A stretch of 13,458 bases of DNA, from the NCBI GenBank assembly GCA_903858195.1, contig CAIOHW010000345.1, positions 1-13,458 of the forward strand, written 5' to 3'. The notes below the pieces were generated by a model. That model saw nothing but the letters and a program-made list of their open reading frames with translations. It was not told the DNA's origin and searched no databases. Every line of letters begins with the position of its first letter. The first letter of the stretch is position 1. The DNA is from Oligoflexia bacterium. GTDB lineage: Bacteria > Bdellovibrionota > UBA1018. Of the stretch, positions 1 through 7,751 are shown one piece after another. A program made the position numbers and the translations under genes.

Positions 1-439
1 CATACGGAGCGCCTGCAGGGCCCGGCTCCTTGCGGGTGCGACAGCGACGGTCGTACATCGGCTTTTTGCCGGCTGCCTGAAGCTCTTCGCGCATCTTTTC
101 GACATCCGCCTCGGTACACCAGCACTTGTAGGCATGGCCCTTGGCAATGAGTTCCTCGGCGCGGGCGAGGTAAACGTCGAGCCGCTTGCTCTGGTAGATC
201 GGTTCCTCATCCCAATTGAGCCCGAGCCACTTCATCGAAGCCAGGATGTCGTCGGTAAAACGGGTCTCCGAGCGCTCGAGATCCGTGTCTTCGATCCGGA
301 GCAGGAACTTGCCGTGGTGCTGGCGGGCGTAGAGCCAGTTGAAAAGCGCCGTACGGACCCCGCCAATGTGCAGGAAGCCGGTGGGCGATGGAGCAAATCG
401 AACGCGAACCTCGGAGGGGGCTTGAACTGAAGCGGTCAT
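1..439 (-). CDS. gltX: Glutamyl-tRNA synthetase, N-terminal part (cut by window edge)
   Basis: This is a cytoplasmic class I aminoacyl-tRNA synthetase that charges tRNA-Glu (and in many bacteria also tRNA-Gln) with glutamate. The first 146 codons are visible and start at the ATG at 439-437. The protein opens with MTASVQAPSEVRVRFAPSP, followed by TGFLHIGGVRTALFNWLYA (the GluRS form of the HIGH signature, about residues 19-37) and the conserved LLRIEDTDLERS. A CWC pair followed by YDRRCR resembles the zinc-binding element seen in several bacterial GluRS. The KMSKS half lies outside the window. The gene starts 47 nt after the stop of the cytochrome-like gene on the same strand, so the two may be co-transcribed. 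No strong Shine-Dalgarno precedes the ATG. Family assignment is very secure; only the N-terminal catalytic part can be judged. Confidence 0.95.
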   Translation of the reverse strand, partial: MTASVQAPSEVRVRFAPSPTGFLHIGGVRTALFNWLYARQHHGKFLLRIEDTDLERSETRFTDDILASMKWLGLNWDEEPIYQSKRLDVYLARAEELIAKGHAYKCWCTEADVEKMREELQAAGKKPMYDRRCRTRKEPGPAGAPY

Positions 440-486
440 GGCCGCCCGACTTTATCGTGGAAGCGGCCGTGAGGCGACCGGATTCG

Positions 487-1302
487 CTACCGATTTCCGG
501 CGTTTGCGACCCCGGTGGGCTCGGTCAACCACGCGGTCCAGTAGCTCACAAGCGCCCGCGAGCTTCGACCATCCAGAGGCTTGAGCCCCTGGATCTGGGG
601 ATGCCTCGAGAGAGCCTGCGGGAGCGACTCGGCAAACCCCGGGCCCCTGCCCTTCCAGCCCGGGACGGCCGCGGCATGGCAGGACATGCAGTTCTGGACA
701 AAAAGCTTTTCTCCGCGCAGCGCGGCAGGGTCCGTGCGGCGACTCAAAAACTGACCGCCCCAGAGGGCCTGATAGCTGGTGAGCTCCACGCGGCTCACCG
801 CAGGCAGCTCGTAAGTGCCCCACGGCAGGTCCTCGCGCACCGAGCGCGCCCGCCCGTCTGCCGGCACCACTGCCCGAAAGCGGGCTCCTGCGACCCCGCC
901 GCCCCCGCTAGAATCGAGCACGAGCCGCATCGGAACCTTGGTGATGAAAGCCCGAGGGATGGATGCCTGCCTGCCGTCTGCACCCTTCAAGATGACGAGA
1001 TCCACCTGTGAGCGCGCCTCGGCGGTGAGCCCCGCCATCGCGTCCTCCAGAAGCCTCGAGATGACCCACCCCTGTTTCTGGGATGCTCCCTTCCTCGACG
1101 AAACGGGAGAAATTTCACTCAGAAGCTGCTCACCCGAGGGGGAAGCCAGCACCACTCGAAGAGGGCCTGGAACGGCTGCATCGGCAGCCCGTACGCCGTC
1201 CAGGTCCGAGGCCAGTGCCAGCCCGACCAGTCCGGCCAGCACCGAGGCTCTCAAAAAACTGACTTTTACAGGGGGTGTGCCCCCGGTCCTGACAGCCGGC
1301 AT
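487..1302 (-). CDS. Exported single-haem c-type cytochrome-like protein with an N-terminal domain of uncertain fold
   Basis: This is a 271-residue protein. Residues about 12-41 form a Sec signal peptide (KVSFLR, then a hydrophobic stretch AGLVGLALA), with likely cleavage after GVRA, so it should be periplasmic. The C-terminal part has one haem c motif, CMSCH (Cys205, Cys208, His209), in the context RGEKLFVQNCMSCHAA, typical of class I-like cytochrome c. No methionine occurs after the motif; the only downstream histidine is His234, so the sixth haem ligand is unclear. The middle region (GWVISRLLEDA, DLVILKGADGRQASIPRAF, PWGTYELPAVSRVEL) has the rhythm of the cofactor-binding domain of sulfite-oxidase-type proteins. 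The cysteine or histidine ligands expected there are not obvious, so I treat this only as a resemblance. An electron-transfer role in the periplasm is inferred. It is upstream of gltX on the same strand. The start was chosen because it gives a complete signal peptide. Confidence 0.75.
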   Translation of the reverse strand: MPAVRTGGTPPVKVSFLRASVLAGLVGLALASDLDGVRAADAAVPGPLRVVLASPSGEQLLSEISPVSSRKGASQKQGWVISRLLEDAMAGLTAEARSQVDLVILKGADGRQASIPRAFITKVPMRLVLDSSGGGGVAGARFRAVVPADGRARSVREDLPWGTYELPAVSRVELTSYQALWGGQFLSRRTDPAALRGEKLFVQNCMSCHAAAVPGWKGRGPGFAESLPQALSRHPQIQGLKPLDGRSSRALVSYWTAWLTEPTGVANAGNR

Positions 1303-1310
1303 GCCCTCTT

Positions 1311-1339
1311 ACCTTAAGGTCTTTTTCGAGCTCGGGCAA
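1311..1339 (-). promoter_or_regulatory. Candidate sigma70-type promoter of the cytochrome-like gene
   Basis: On the minus strand, TTGCCC (1339-1334) and TAAGGT (1316-1311) are separated by 17 bp. The -10 element ends 8 nt before the ATG at 1302, so the transcript would have almost no leader. The -10 lies inside a 10-bp palindrome, ACCTTAAGGT (1311-1320), which could be an operator. Matches to consensus are moderate. Confidence 0.35.
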
Positions 1340-1399
1340 CACCGTGTCATGAAGCTGTGCCAAGGCCTACCTCAGGCCCACCTTATACCTAAAAGAGCA

Positions 1400-1428
1400 T
1401 TGGTTTCGCCCATGGGGTGTGCTATTCC
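1400..1428 (+). promoter_or_regulatory. Candidate promoter of the rimP-nusA-infB-rbfA-truB operon
   Basis: TTGGTT (1400-1405) and TATTCC (1423-1428) are 17 bp apart, with a TG one base before the -10 (TGCTATTCC, an extended -10). Transcription would start near 1434-1436. The leader then runs into the terminator hairpin at 1455-1480 before reaching rimP. The hexamers are imperfect, so the exact position is uncertain. Confidence 0.4.
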
Positions 1429-1454
1429 CCTGCCCAACCTAGGAACACTGAACG

Positions 1455-1480
1455 GTGGGCCACAAGCCCACTTTTTTTTT
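1455..1480 (+). terminator. Intrinsic terminator in the rimP leader (probable attenuator)
   Basis: The stem GTGGGC (1455-1460) pairs perfectly with GCCCAC (1466-1471) over a five-base loop. It is followed directly by nine T residues (1472-1480), the classic Rho-independent form on the plus strand. No plus-strand gene precedes it, since the upstream gene is divergent. It therefore either ends a short leader RNA or controls read-through into rimP-nusA. In Escherichia coli and Bacillus subtilis, nusA operons are known to be autoregulated by NusA-sensitive termination in the leader. Confidence 0.75.
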
Positions 1481-1499
1481 GTCCGGACCCCAACCGGAC
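1481..1499 (+). promoter_or_regulatory. Second leader hairpin just before the rimP ribosome-binding site
   Basis: GTCCGG (1481-1486) pairs with CCGGAC (1494-1499) over a seven-base loop, starting at the base after the terminator T-run and ending two bases before the GAGAGGAA Shine-Dalgarno (1502-1509). It could modulate rimP translation or the fate of read-through transcripts. This is seen only as a sequence; no function is shown. Confidence 0.35.
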
Positions 1500-1521
1500 C
1501 CGAGAGGAATCTGGCTTGCTC

Positions 1522-2163
1522 ATGACCCCGAACCCACTGGCGCCTGCCGCCGAGGGCAAAGAAGAAGCGATCGCTCCGGCCCGTCACTCGGCCGAAGAGC
1601 AGCTTCTGGCGCGCCTGAGCGAGTTCCTTTCGCCGCTGGGTTATGAGGTCGTGCACCTCGAGGTGCAGACGCACCGCGAGAAAATCCTGCGCCTGTTCAT
1701 CGACTGGTCTGAGAACTTGGACTCCTCGCGCACGATCGGCATCGAAGACTGCGCCAAGGTTTCCCGTGCGCTCGATGAACCGCTCGAGGGACTTGCCGAG
1801 GTCGAGGCGATTTTTAAAGGCGCCAACTATGAGCTCGAGGTTTCCTCGCCGGGTGTCGATCGCCCGCTCAGGCGCGAGCAGGACTACAGCCGATTCAAGG
1901 GCCGCAGAATCAGGCTCAACACTTTTCGCCCGCTGACTGCCGAGGAACTGGGCGACGCAGCCTATGCTGCGCAGAATTCCCGGCAGAAGAACTTCATGGG
2001 AGAGCTGCTCGGACTTGAACAGCAGAGCGTGCTGCTCATGTCCAGCATCGGAGGCGCCGGGGGAACCCGGATTCGCATCCCGCTGTCGCTGGTGGCCAAG
2101 GCCAACCTGGACCCTGAGTTCGATTTTGAAACCAAGCCTTCGAAAAAAGGAGTGAAAGCATGA
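1522..2163 (+). CDS. rimP: Ribosome maturation factor RimP
   Basis: RimP binds the 30S precursor and is needed for its maturation in the cytoplasm. The family signature is clear: a GYEVVHLEVQ strand near the N-terminus, DCAKVSRALDE in the first domain, then YELEVSSPGVDRPL, and a C-terminal SH3-like domain (KNFMGELLGLEQ to IRIPLSLVAKANL). From this ATG the protein has 213 residues. It carries about 25 non-conserved N-terminal residues and an insertion around ELGDAAYAAQNSRQK that makes it longer than the usual 150-160. A GAGAGGAA Shine-Dalgarno at 1502-1509 is better spaced (8 nt) for an in-frame TTG at 1516 than for this ATG (14 nt), so the true start may be 1516. An in-frame ATG at 1417 lies upstream of the terminator and is unlikely. 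The stop overlaps nusA by ATGA. It is the first gene of the operon. Confidence 0.93.
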   Translation: MTPNPLAPAAEGKEEAIAPARHSAEEQLLARLSEFLSPLGYEVVHLEVQTHREKILRLFIDWSENLDSSRTIGIEDCAKVSRALDEPLEGLAEVEAIFKGANYELEVSSPGVDRPLRREQDYSRFKGRRIRLNTFRPLTAEELGDAAYAAQNSRQKNFMGELLGLEQQSVLLMSSIGGAGGTRIRIPLSLVAKANLDPEFDFETKPSKKGVKA

Positions 2164-3536
2164 ACTCGACCGAACTGACCCGCGTGATTGAATCCGTCGG
2201 CAAGGACCGTGGAATCAAGAAGGAGATCATCATCAGCGCACTGGAGCAGGCCATCCTCATGGCCGCCCAGAAGAAGTACGGCCCGAACGCCATCCTCGAG
2301 GCGCACTACAATACGGACTCCGGCGAGATCGACCTGTTCCTCTTCAAGAAGGTCGTCGACTCCGAACCCGAGATGCTCGAAGAGTCCGAAGAGATCAACC
2401 TCACCGAGGCCCGCGAACTCGACCCGGACTGCAGCATTGGTGACGAGCTCGGCGTGAAGGTCGAGACCCCCGGATTCGGACGCATCGACGCCCAGACGGC
2501 CAAGCAGGTCATCTTCCAGAAGGTGCGTGATGCCGAGCGCGAAATCATCTTCAACGAATTCATTCACCGCAAGGGTGAGGTCATCACCGGAATCGCCCGC
2601 CGCATGGAGCGCGGGAACCTGATCATTGATTTGGGCAAGACCGACGCCATCCTTCCCCGCCAGGACATCATTCCGGGCGAGATGGTCAAGCCCGGCGACC
2701 GCGTGCAGGCCTACCTCTCGGATGTGGCCACCACCACCCGCGGGCCCCAGATCTACCTGTCGCGCACTTCGCCCAAGTACCTCATGAAGCTTTTTGAGAT
2801 GGAAGTCCCCGAGGTTCGTGACGGAATCGTCGAGATCAAGCTTTGCGCTCGCGAGCCGGGTGCGCGCGCCAAGATCGCCGTCATCTCGAAGGACCGCGAC
2901 ATCGATCCGGTCGGCGCATGCGTCGGCATGAAGGGCGTTCGCGTCCAGAATGTGATCCAGGAACTTCGCGGAGAGAAGATCGACATCATTCCATGGTCCG
3001 ACAATCCGGTCGTCTTCGTGCGCTCGGCGCTCTCACCGGCCGAGATCTCATCGGTCAGGCTCGATGAGCGCGCCAAGGCCATGGAGATCATGGTCGAGGA
3101 CGACCAGCTTTCTCTCGCGATCGGACGTCGCGGACAGAACGTCCGTCTGGCCTCGCAGATCACCGGCTGGAAGCTCGACATCATCTCGAAGTCCAAGCTG
3201 CAGCGCAGGACTTCGGACTCGATCTTCAACCTGCAGCACATCGAAGGAGTCAGCGAGACGCTGGCCCATGCGCTTTACGGAGCAGGCTTCATGAACATGA
3301 GGCAGGTGGCCGATGCTTCGGCCGAGCAGCTCCTGCGCGTGCCGGGCTACGAGTCGGCTGAGGCCGCCGAGAAGCTCAAGGAACGCGCAGCCGCAAGCTA
3401 TGCCAAGCACGGTGACCTGGTGGCCCCTGCCACCGAGGCAACCGCTGCCGCCGAAGGCGGAACGGATGCCAAGTCGAAGGCTGAGGCCATGCTCCGCGAG
3501 CTGGTCCGCGAGCAAGACAAGACTTCGGCCGAGTAA
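2160..3536 (+). CDS. nusA: Transcription termination/antitermination factor NusA
   Basis: NusA binds RNA polymerase and nascent RNA, and modulates pausing, intrinsic termination and rRNA antitermination. It has 458 residues in the usual order. The N-terminal RNAP-binding domain (ELTRVIESVGKDRGI onward) is followed by an S1 domain (GEVITGIARRMERGNLIIDLG, about 138-190). Two KH domains follow, with GMKG at 256-259 and GRRGQ from 322. A helix-hairpin-helix-type C-terminal unit (HIEGVSETLAHALYGAGF, LLRVPGYESAEAAEKL, about 352-410) comes last, before a charged Ala-rich tail. Only one such C-terminal unit is seen, against two acidic repeats in E. coli NusA. Start: the ATG overlaps the rimP stop (ATGA) and has an AAGGAG Shine-Dalgarno just upstream, so translation is probably coupled to rimP. 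NusA may control its own operon through the terminator at 1455-1480; this is an inference. Confidence 0.97.
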   Translation: MNSTELTRVIESVGKDRGIKKEIIISALEQAILMAAQKKYGPNAILEAHYNTDSGEIDLFLFKKVVDSEPEMLEESEEINLTEARELDPDCSIGDELGVKVETPGFGRIDAQTAKQVIFQKVRDAEREIIFNEFIHRKGEVITGIARRMERGNLIIDLGKTDAILPRQDIIPGEMVKPGDRVQAYLSDVATTTRGPQIYLSRTSPKYLMKLFEMEVPEVRDGIVEIKLCAREPGARAKIAVISKDRDIDPVGACVGMKGVRVQNVIQELRGEKIDIIPWSDNPVVFVRSALSPAEISSVRLDERAKAMEIMVEDDQLSLAIGRRGQNVRLASQITGWKLDIISKSKLQRRTSDSIFNLQHIEGVSETLAHALYGAGFMNMRQVADASAEQLLRVPGYESAEAAEKLKERAAASYAKHGDLVAPATEATAAAEGGTDAKSKAEAMLRELVREQDKTSAE

Positions 3537-3575
3537 ATCAGAGAGCTAGACGACCAACCGAGCGGGTACGAGTAA

Positions 3576-6380
3576 ATGTCAGAGATGCAGAACACGACAC
3601 AGAAGGAACCGACCAAGGTGTATGAGCTGGCCAAGGAGCTTGGCCTCGACTCCCTCACCCTCCTCGACAAGCTTCGCGACCTGAACATCAAGGTCAAGAA
3701 CCACATGAGCGAGCTCTCCGAAGCCGAGGTGCTGGCCGCAAAGGAAGGTCTCTCGCCCAAGAGGGCCGCCACCGAGGTCAAGCCCAAGGCCATCAAGGCA
3801 CGCCGCAAGACCGCAGACGAGGCGACCCCTGCCGCTCCGGCCGAGGCCCCGAAGGCTGCGGCCGCAAAGCCCGCCATCAAGGCCACCACCCGCAAGGTGG
3901 CAGCCCCCCCGGCGCCCGCCCCCGAAGAAACCCCTGCTCCCAAGGCTGCTGCCGGCGCCGCGATCATCCGTCGCAGGCTCAAGGCCGATGGCGAAGTCGA
4001 GATTGCAGCAAGCGGAGTCACCCTGCGCGGAATGACCCCGGTTGAGATGCCGGAAGCTGAGCAGGAACAACTGACCGAGGAGTACCAGGCCGAAGTAGCG
4101 CAGGCCGAAGAGGGCGCCATCGAGGCCCCTGCAGCTGAAGCGGAAACCGCTGAAGCAGCACCCGTCGCAGGCACTGAGCCCGCAGCTGCCGCAACTTCGC
4201 CCGAAGCCCCGGCTCCGGTGGTCAAAAAGGCCCCCATTGTCCTCACTCCGCGTCCGGTTGCGCCTCGTCGCAGCATCCTGACCATTGTTGAAGCCAAGGC
4301 GCCCCCGCCCAAGCCCATGATCAAGCCCCCTGCGCCCACGACCACTCCGGCCAAGCCGGGAGTCGCGGGTCGGCCCGGGACTGCTCCTGCGACCGGCAAG
4401 GATGGTTTCCGCATCATCCACATGACCAAGGAAGGCCTCGACAAGATGGCCGAGGAGGAAGCGGTCAAGAAGAGGGGTGGCGGCGGCCGAGAGCCCGGAA
4501 TCCGCCCCGAGGACGTCCGCTTTGCCGACTATCGCAAGAAGGAGATGGTCTTTCTTCCCAAGAAAAAGCGCATCCCTGTCGGAAAGCAGGTCAGGCAGAC
4601 GCAGATCACTCAGGCTGCCGCCCACAAGCGCGTGGTCGAGATGCAGGATACGATTTCAGTCCAGGACTTTGCAGCCCAGATGGGTGTCAAGGGAGTGGAT
4701 GTGATCCGCAAGCTGATGGGCATGGGCCAGATGGCGACCATCAATCAGGCGATCGACTTCGACACGGCAACCCTGATCGCAGCCGAATTCCAGCATGAGG
4801 TCAAGAACGTCGCCTTCAAGGAAGACACGCTCATCGAGAAGGCCGTCGACACCGAAGCCCAGCTCCTGAACCGCCCTCCGATCGTGACCATCATGGGCCA
4901 CGTCGACCACGGCAAGACCTCGCTGCTCGATGCCCTTCGCCAGGCCAATGTGGCTGCAGGCGAAGCAGGCGGCATCACCCAGCACATCGGTGCCTACACC
5001 GTCGAGCAGGATGGCAAGCTGATCACCTTCATCGATACTCCCGGCCACGAAGCGTTCACCACGATGCGTGCACGCGGTGCGAACGTCACCGACATTGTCA
5101 TCCTGGTGGTTGCCGCCGACGACGGCGTCATGCCGCAGACCCGCGAGGCACTCAGCCACGCCAAGGCTGCAGGTGTGCCGATCATCGTTGCGGTCAACAA
5201 GATGGACAAGCCGGGCGCCAACCCCGAGCGCGTCAAGCAGGCTCTGGCCGAGCTGGATTTGCTGGCAGAAGACTGGGGCGGACAGACCATGTTCGTGCCG
5301 GTTTCTGCGATCAAGAAGACGAACCTCGACAAGCTGCTTGAGAGCATCCTGCTCCAGGCCGAAGTGCTTGACCTCAAGGCCAACCCCGAAGCCCGCGCAA
5401 GCGGCACGGTGCTCGAATCCCGGCTCGAAAAGGGCCGCGGCCCGGTGGTGAGCCTGCTCGTGCGTCGCGGAACTCTCAAGGTCGGCGATGCAGTCGTGGC
5501 AGGAAACTTCTGCGGCCGCGTCAAGGCGCTGATGAACCACCTCGGTCAGCAGATCAAGGAAGTGCTGCCAGGAATGGCAGCAGAGGTCCTGGGCTTTGAA
5601 GGCGTACCGAACGCAGGCGAGAAGTTTGATTCGCCGGCAACCGAATCGGATGCGCGCGACATCGTCAAGAACCGCGTCGACCAGGCACGCGCCAAGGCGG
5701 CAGCTCCGCTCGCTACCAAGATGAGCCTCGAAGAGCTCTTCTCGAAGGTCCAGACGGGCACGACCAAGGAGCTTGCAGTCATCCTCAAGGCCGACGTGTT
5801 TGGCTCAGTCGAAGCCGTCAAGGAGAGCCTGCTCAAGGCCTCGACCGAAAAGGTCAAGGTCAAGGTCATCCTCGCTGCAACCGGTGGCGTCACCGAGAGC
5901 GACGTGCTCCTGGCTTCGGCCTCGAACGCGATCATCATCGGCTTCAACGTGCGGCCCGAGACCAAGGCCCGCCAGGTGGCCGAGGCCGAGCACATTGACG
6001 TCAAGTGCTACAACATCATCTATGAACTCATCGATGACGTGAAGAAGGCCATGGCCGGGATGCTCGACAAGAAGAAGGTCGAGAAGTTCCTCGGTCGCGC
6101 GGAAGTCCGCCAGACCTTCACGGTGCCAAAAGTGGGCACCATTGCCGGCTCATCGGTCGTGGATGGCAAGATCCTGCGTGGAGCCAACGTTCGCCTGCTC
6201 CGTGACTCGCGCGTGGTGTACGAAGGCAGGATGTCTTCGCTCAAGCGCTTCAAGGACGACGCCAAGGAAGTCGCACAGGGCTACGAGTGCGGTATCGGGC
6301 TCGAGAATTACAACGACCTGAAGCCCGGTGACCTCATCGAGGCCTACCAGATCGAGCTCATTGCTCCGGAACTGAGCTGA
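3576..6380 (+). CDS. infB: Translation initiation factor IF-2
   Basis: IF-2 is a GTPase that brings initiator fMet-tRNA to the 30S subunit and promotes subunit joining. It has 934 residues. An N-terminal IF2N module (VYELAKELGLDSLTLLDKLR, about 14-60) is followed by a long Lys/Ala/Pro-rich disordered linker (about 65-290). A second IF2N-like module (ISVQDFAAQMGVKGVDVIRK, about 358-405) precedes the G domain, with G1 GHVDHGKT (441-448), G3 DTPGHE (487-492), G4 NKMD (541-544) and G5 SAIKK. Domains II-IV follow, ending in YQIELIAPELS, and all conserved GTPase residues are present. It starts 39 nt after nusA, with only a weak Shine-Dalgarno (GCGGGT). ATG 3585, three codons later, is an alternative start. 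Internal initiation (IF2-2 type forms) is possible but not evident. No ylxR or ribosomal L7Ae-like gene lies between nusA and infB, unlike in Firmicutes. Confidence 0.97.
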   Translation: MSEMQNTTQKEPTKVYELAKELGLDSLTLLDKLRDLNIKVKNHMSELSEAEVLAAKEGLSPKRAATEVKPKAIKARRKTADEATPAAPAEAPKAAAAKPAIKATTRKVAAPPAPAPEETPAPKAAAGAAIIRRRLKADGEVEIAASGVTLRGMTPVEMPEAEQEQLTEEYQAEVAQAEEGAIEAPAAEAETAEAAPVAGTEPAAAATSPEAPAPVVKKAPIVLTPRPVAPRRSILTIVEAKAPPPKPMIKPPAPTTTPAKPGVAGRPGTAPATGKDGFRIIHMTKEGLDKMAEEEAVKKRGGGGREPGIRPEDVRFADYRKKEMVFLPKKKRIPVGKQVRQTQITQAAAHKRVVEMQDTISVQDFAAQMGVKGVDVIRKLMGMGQMATINQAIDFDTATLIAAEFQHEVKNVAFKEDTLIEKAVDTEAQLLNRPPIVTIMGHVDHGKTSLLDALRQANVAAGEAGGITQHIGAYTVEQDGKLITFIDTPGHEAFTTMRARGANVTDIVILVVAADDGVMPQTREALSHAKAAGVPIIVAVNKMDKPGANPERVKQALAELDLLAEDWGGQTMFVPVSAIKKTNLDKLLESILLQAEVLDLKANPEARASGTVLESRLEKGRGPVVSLLVRRGTLKVGDAVVAGNFCGRVKALMNHLGQQIKEVLPGMAAEVLGFEGVPNAGEKFDSPATESDARDIVKNRVDQARAKAAAPLATKMSLEELFSKVQTGTTKELAVILKADVFGSVEAVKESLLKASTEKVKVKVILAATGGVTESDVLLASASNAIIIGFNVRPETKARQVAEAEHIDVKCYNIIYELIDDVKKAMAGMLDKKKVEKFLGRAEVRQTFTVPKVGTIAGSSVVDGKILRGANVRLLRDSRVVYEGRMSSLKRFKDDAKEVAQGYECGIGLENYNDLKPGDLIEAYQIELIAPELS

Positions 6381-6387
6381 GGCCCGC

Positions 6388-6789
6388 ATGCAGGCAGTAC
6401 GCAGGGCACGGCTCGAGGCCGTCATCATTGAGGAACTCGCCAAGGTGGTTCCGCGCGAGGTCAAGGATCCCCGGGTTTCGGGGGCGACCTTCACTTCGTG
6501 CACGGTCACTCAGGATGGAAGCCAGGCCACGGTGCTCGTGACCCTGCTCGGCGGGCTTGCAAACCCCAATGAAGGCCGCACGCCCAAAGAAGAAGCCGCG
6601 CTCCGGGAGTGCATCAAGGGCCTGAGCTCGGCGGCAGGCTTTCTTCGCCGTCACATGGCCTCGGTGCTCACGATCCGGCACATCCCGAACCTCGTGTTCA
6701 AGGAAGACCGCGGTTTTGAGAACACCTTCCGGGTGAACGAGCTGCTCAAGCAGCTCTCTTCCGAGAAGAAGACCGACGAATCGAAATGA
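6388..6789 (+). CDS. rbfA: 30S ribosome-binding factor RbfA
   Basis: RbfA is a small KH-fold protein that binds immature 30S subunits near the 16S rRNA 5' helix and supports cold-sensitive maturation steps. It has 133 residues. Family marks are IIEELAKVVPREVKDPRVSGATFTSC at the N-terminus (the 'DPR' element) and, further on, FLRRHMASVLTIRHIPNLVF, matching the conserved 'LR..l...l.lR..P.l.F' stretch, then ENTFRVNELLKQL. It starts 7 nt after the infB stop, with TGAGG (6378-6382) as Shine-Dalgarno, and overlaps truB by ATGA. Length and position in the operon are standard. Confidence 0.95.
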   Translation: MQAVRRARLEAVIIEELAKVVPREVKDPRVSGATFTSCTVTQDGSQATVLVTLLGGLANPNEGRTPKEEAALRECIKGLSSAAGFLRRHMASVLTIRHIPNLVFKEDRGFENTFRVNELLKQLSSEKKTDESK

Positions 6790-7751
6790 CCCTCGACGGC
6801 TGCCTGCTCGTCCATAAAGAGCGGGGCATGACCTCTTTTGATGTGGTCGCGCGCCTGACCCGCATCCTCTCGGAGCAGACTGGTCTCAAGCGGCGCGAGC
6901 TTCCTGCCATGGGGCATGGAGGCACGCTCGACCCCTTTGCCACGGGCCTGCTCGTGGTCTGCATCGGCGAGGGCACGAAGCTTTCGCGCTACCTCCTCGG
7001 CTCGACCAAAGAGTACCGGGGCGTGATGAAGTTTGGGGAGTCGACCGCGCCCGGCGACTGCACTGAGCCTGCCAATGAGCGCACCGACCTGCTTCCCGCC
7101 TCACTTCAGGCGATCCGTGAGGCAGCAGCTTCGTTCTGCCGGGGCGAGTATCTCCAAACCCCGCCCATGCACTCGGCCAAAAAGGTCGATGGACGTCCGC
7201 TCTATGAGCTTGCCCGCAAGGGCATTGAGATCGAACGCAAGGCAGTCAGCTGCCGGATCGACAGCTTTGAGATCGAGAGCTACACCCCACTCCTCGCCTC
7301 TTACCGGACCCGCGTGAGTGCCGGCACCTACATCCGCGTGCTGGCGCAGGATCTGGCCAAAAAGCTTGGGTCGCTGGCTTATCTGGAAACGCTCGAGCGC
7401 ACAGCTTCGGGGCGCTTCAGGCTTGAGGACGCACGGACACTCTCGCAGCTTGCCGAGCATCCGCATTCGAAATGGCGAGAGCTGGCGTGCTTTGTACCAC
7501 TCGACCAAGTGCTCGAAGACAAACCCTCCCTCCCACTGACCGAGACCGAGGTCAGGCTGCTTCGCCATGGGCGAACGGATTTCATCGCTGAACTCAAGGC
7601 AAGGCTTTTGGGCCAGTTTGATGCGCCTGTGGTCGTCGCGCGCGATGAGGCAGGGCGCATGGTGGCCGTGTTTTCGCGCGAGGCGGGAGCCGCTGGGGGC
7701 GGGGCCAGCGCAGGCTACGCGCTGGACCGCGTGTTCACTTCATGCGCGTGA
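6786..7751 (+). CDS. truB: tRNA pseudouridine-55 synthase TruB
   Basis: TruB converts U55 of the tRNA T-loop to pseudouridine. It has 321 residues. The N-terminus LVHKERGMTSFDVVARL and the motif HGGTLDPFATGLLVV, with the catalytic aspartate at residue 49, are diagnostic. TKEYRGVMKFGESTAPGD, CRGEYLQTPPMHSAKKVDGRPLYELARKG and SAGTYIRVLAQDLAKKLG complete the catalytic domain. A TruB C-terminal domain follows and ends YALDRVFTSCA. The ATG overlaps the rbfA stop. The last eight codons and the stop lie within a 31-bp sequence repeated identically 1218 bp downstream, on the far side of the next gene. The present 3' end may therefore have been supplied or duplicated by an insertion. The protein itself looks intact. 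Confidence 0.96.
   Translation: MTLDGCLLVHKERGMTSFDVVARLTRILSEQTGLKRRELPAMGHGGTLDPFATGLLVVCIGEGTKLSRYLLGSTKEYRGVMKFGESTAPGDCTEPANERTDLLPASLQAIREAAASFCRGEYLQTPPMHSAKKVDGRPLYELARKGIEIERKAVSCRIDSFEIESYTPLLASYRTRVSAGTYIRVLAQDLAKKLGSLAYLETLERTASGRFRLEDARTLSQLAEHPHSKWRELACFVPLDQVLEDKPSLPLTETEVRLLRHGRTDFIAELKARLLGQFDAPVVVARDEAGRMVAVFSREAGAAGGGASAGYALDRVFTSCA

Noticed and set aside
1303..1460. A tRNA or other structured RNA gene before rimP, as metY is in E. coli
   Set aside because: No cloverleaf, T-loop GGTTCGAATCC-like element or CCA end could be found on either strand.
1417..1521. Upstream ATG at 1417 as the rimP start
   Set aside because: It lies within the candidate -10 region and before the terminator. 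The added 35 residues show no RimP similarity, and a Shine-Dalgarno occurs only later.
388..1525. Plus-strand frames overlapping gltX and the cytochrome-like gene
   Set aside because: The minus strand gives a clear GluRS N-terminus and a signal peptide plus CMSCH haem motif; the plus-strand translations are Arg/Pro-rich shadows.
3398..4625. Long minus-strand open frames opposite infB
   Set aside because: They lie opposite the Ala/Pro/Lys-rich linker of IF-2, where high-GC codon bias keeps antisense frames open. The Ser/Ala- or Gly/Leu/Arg-rich translations match no family.
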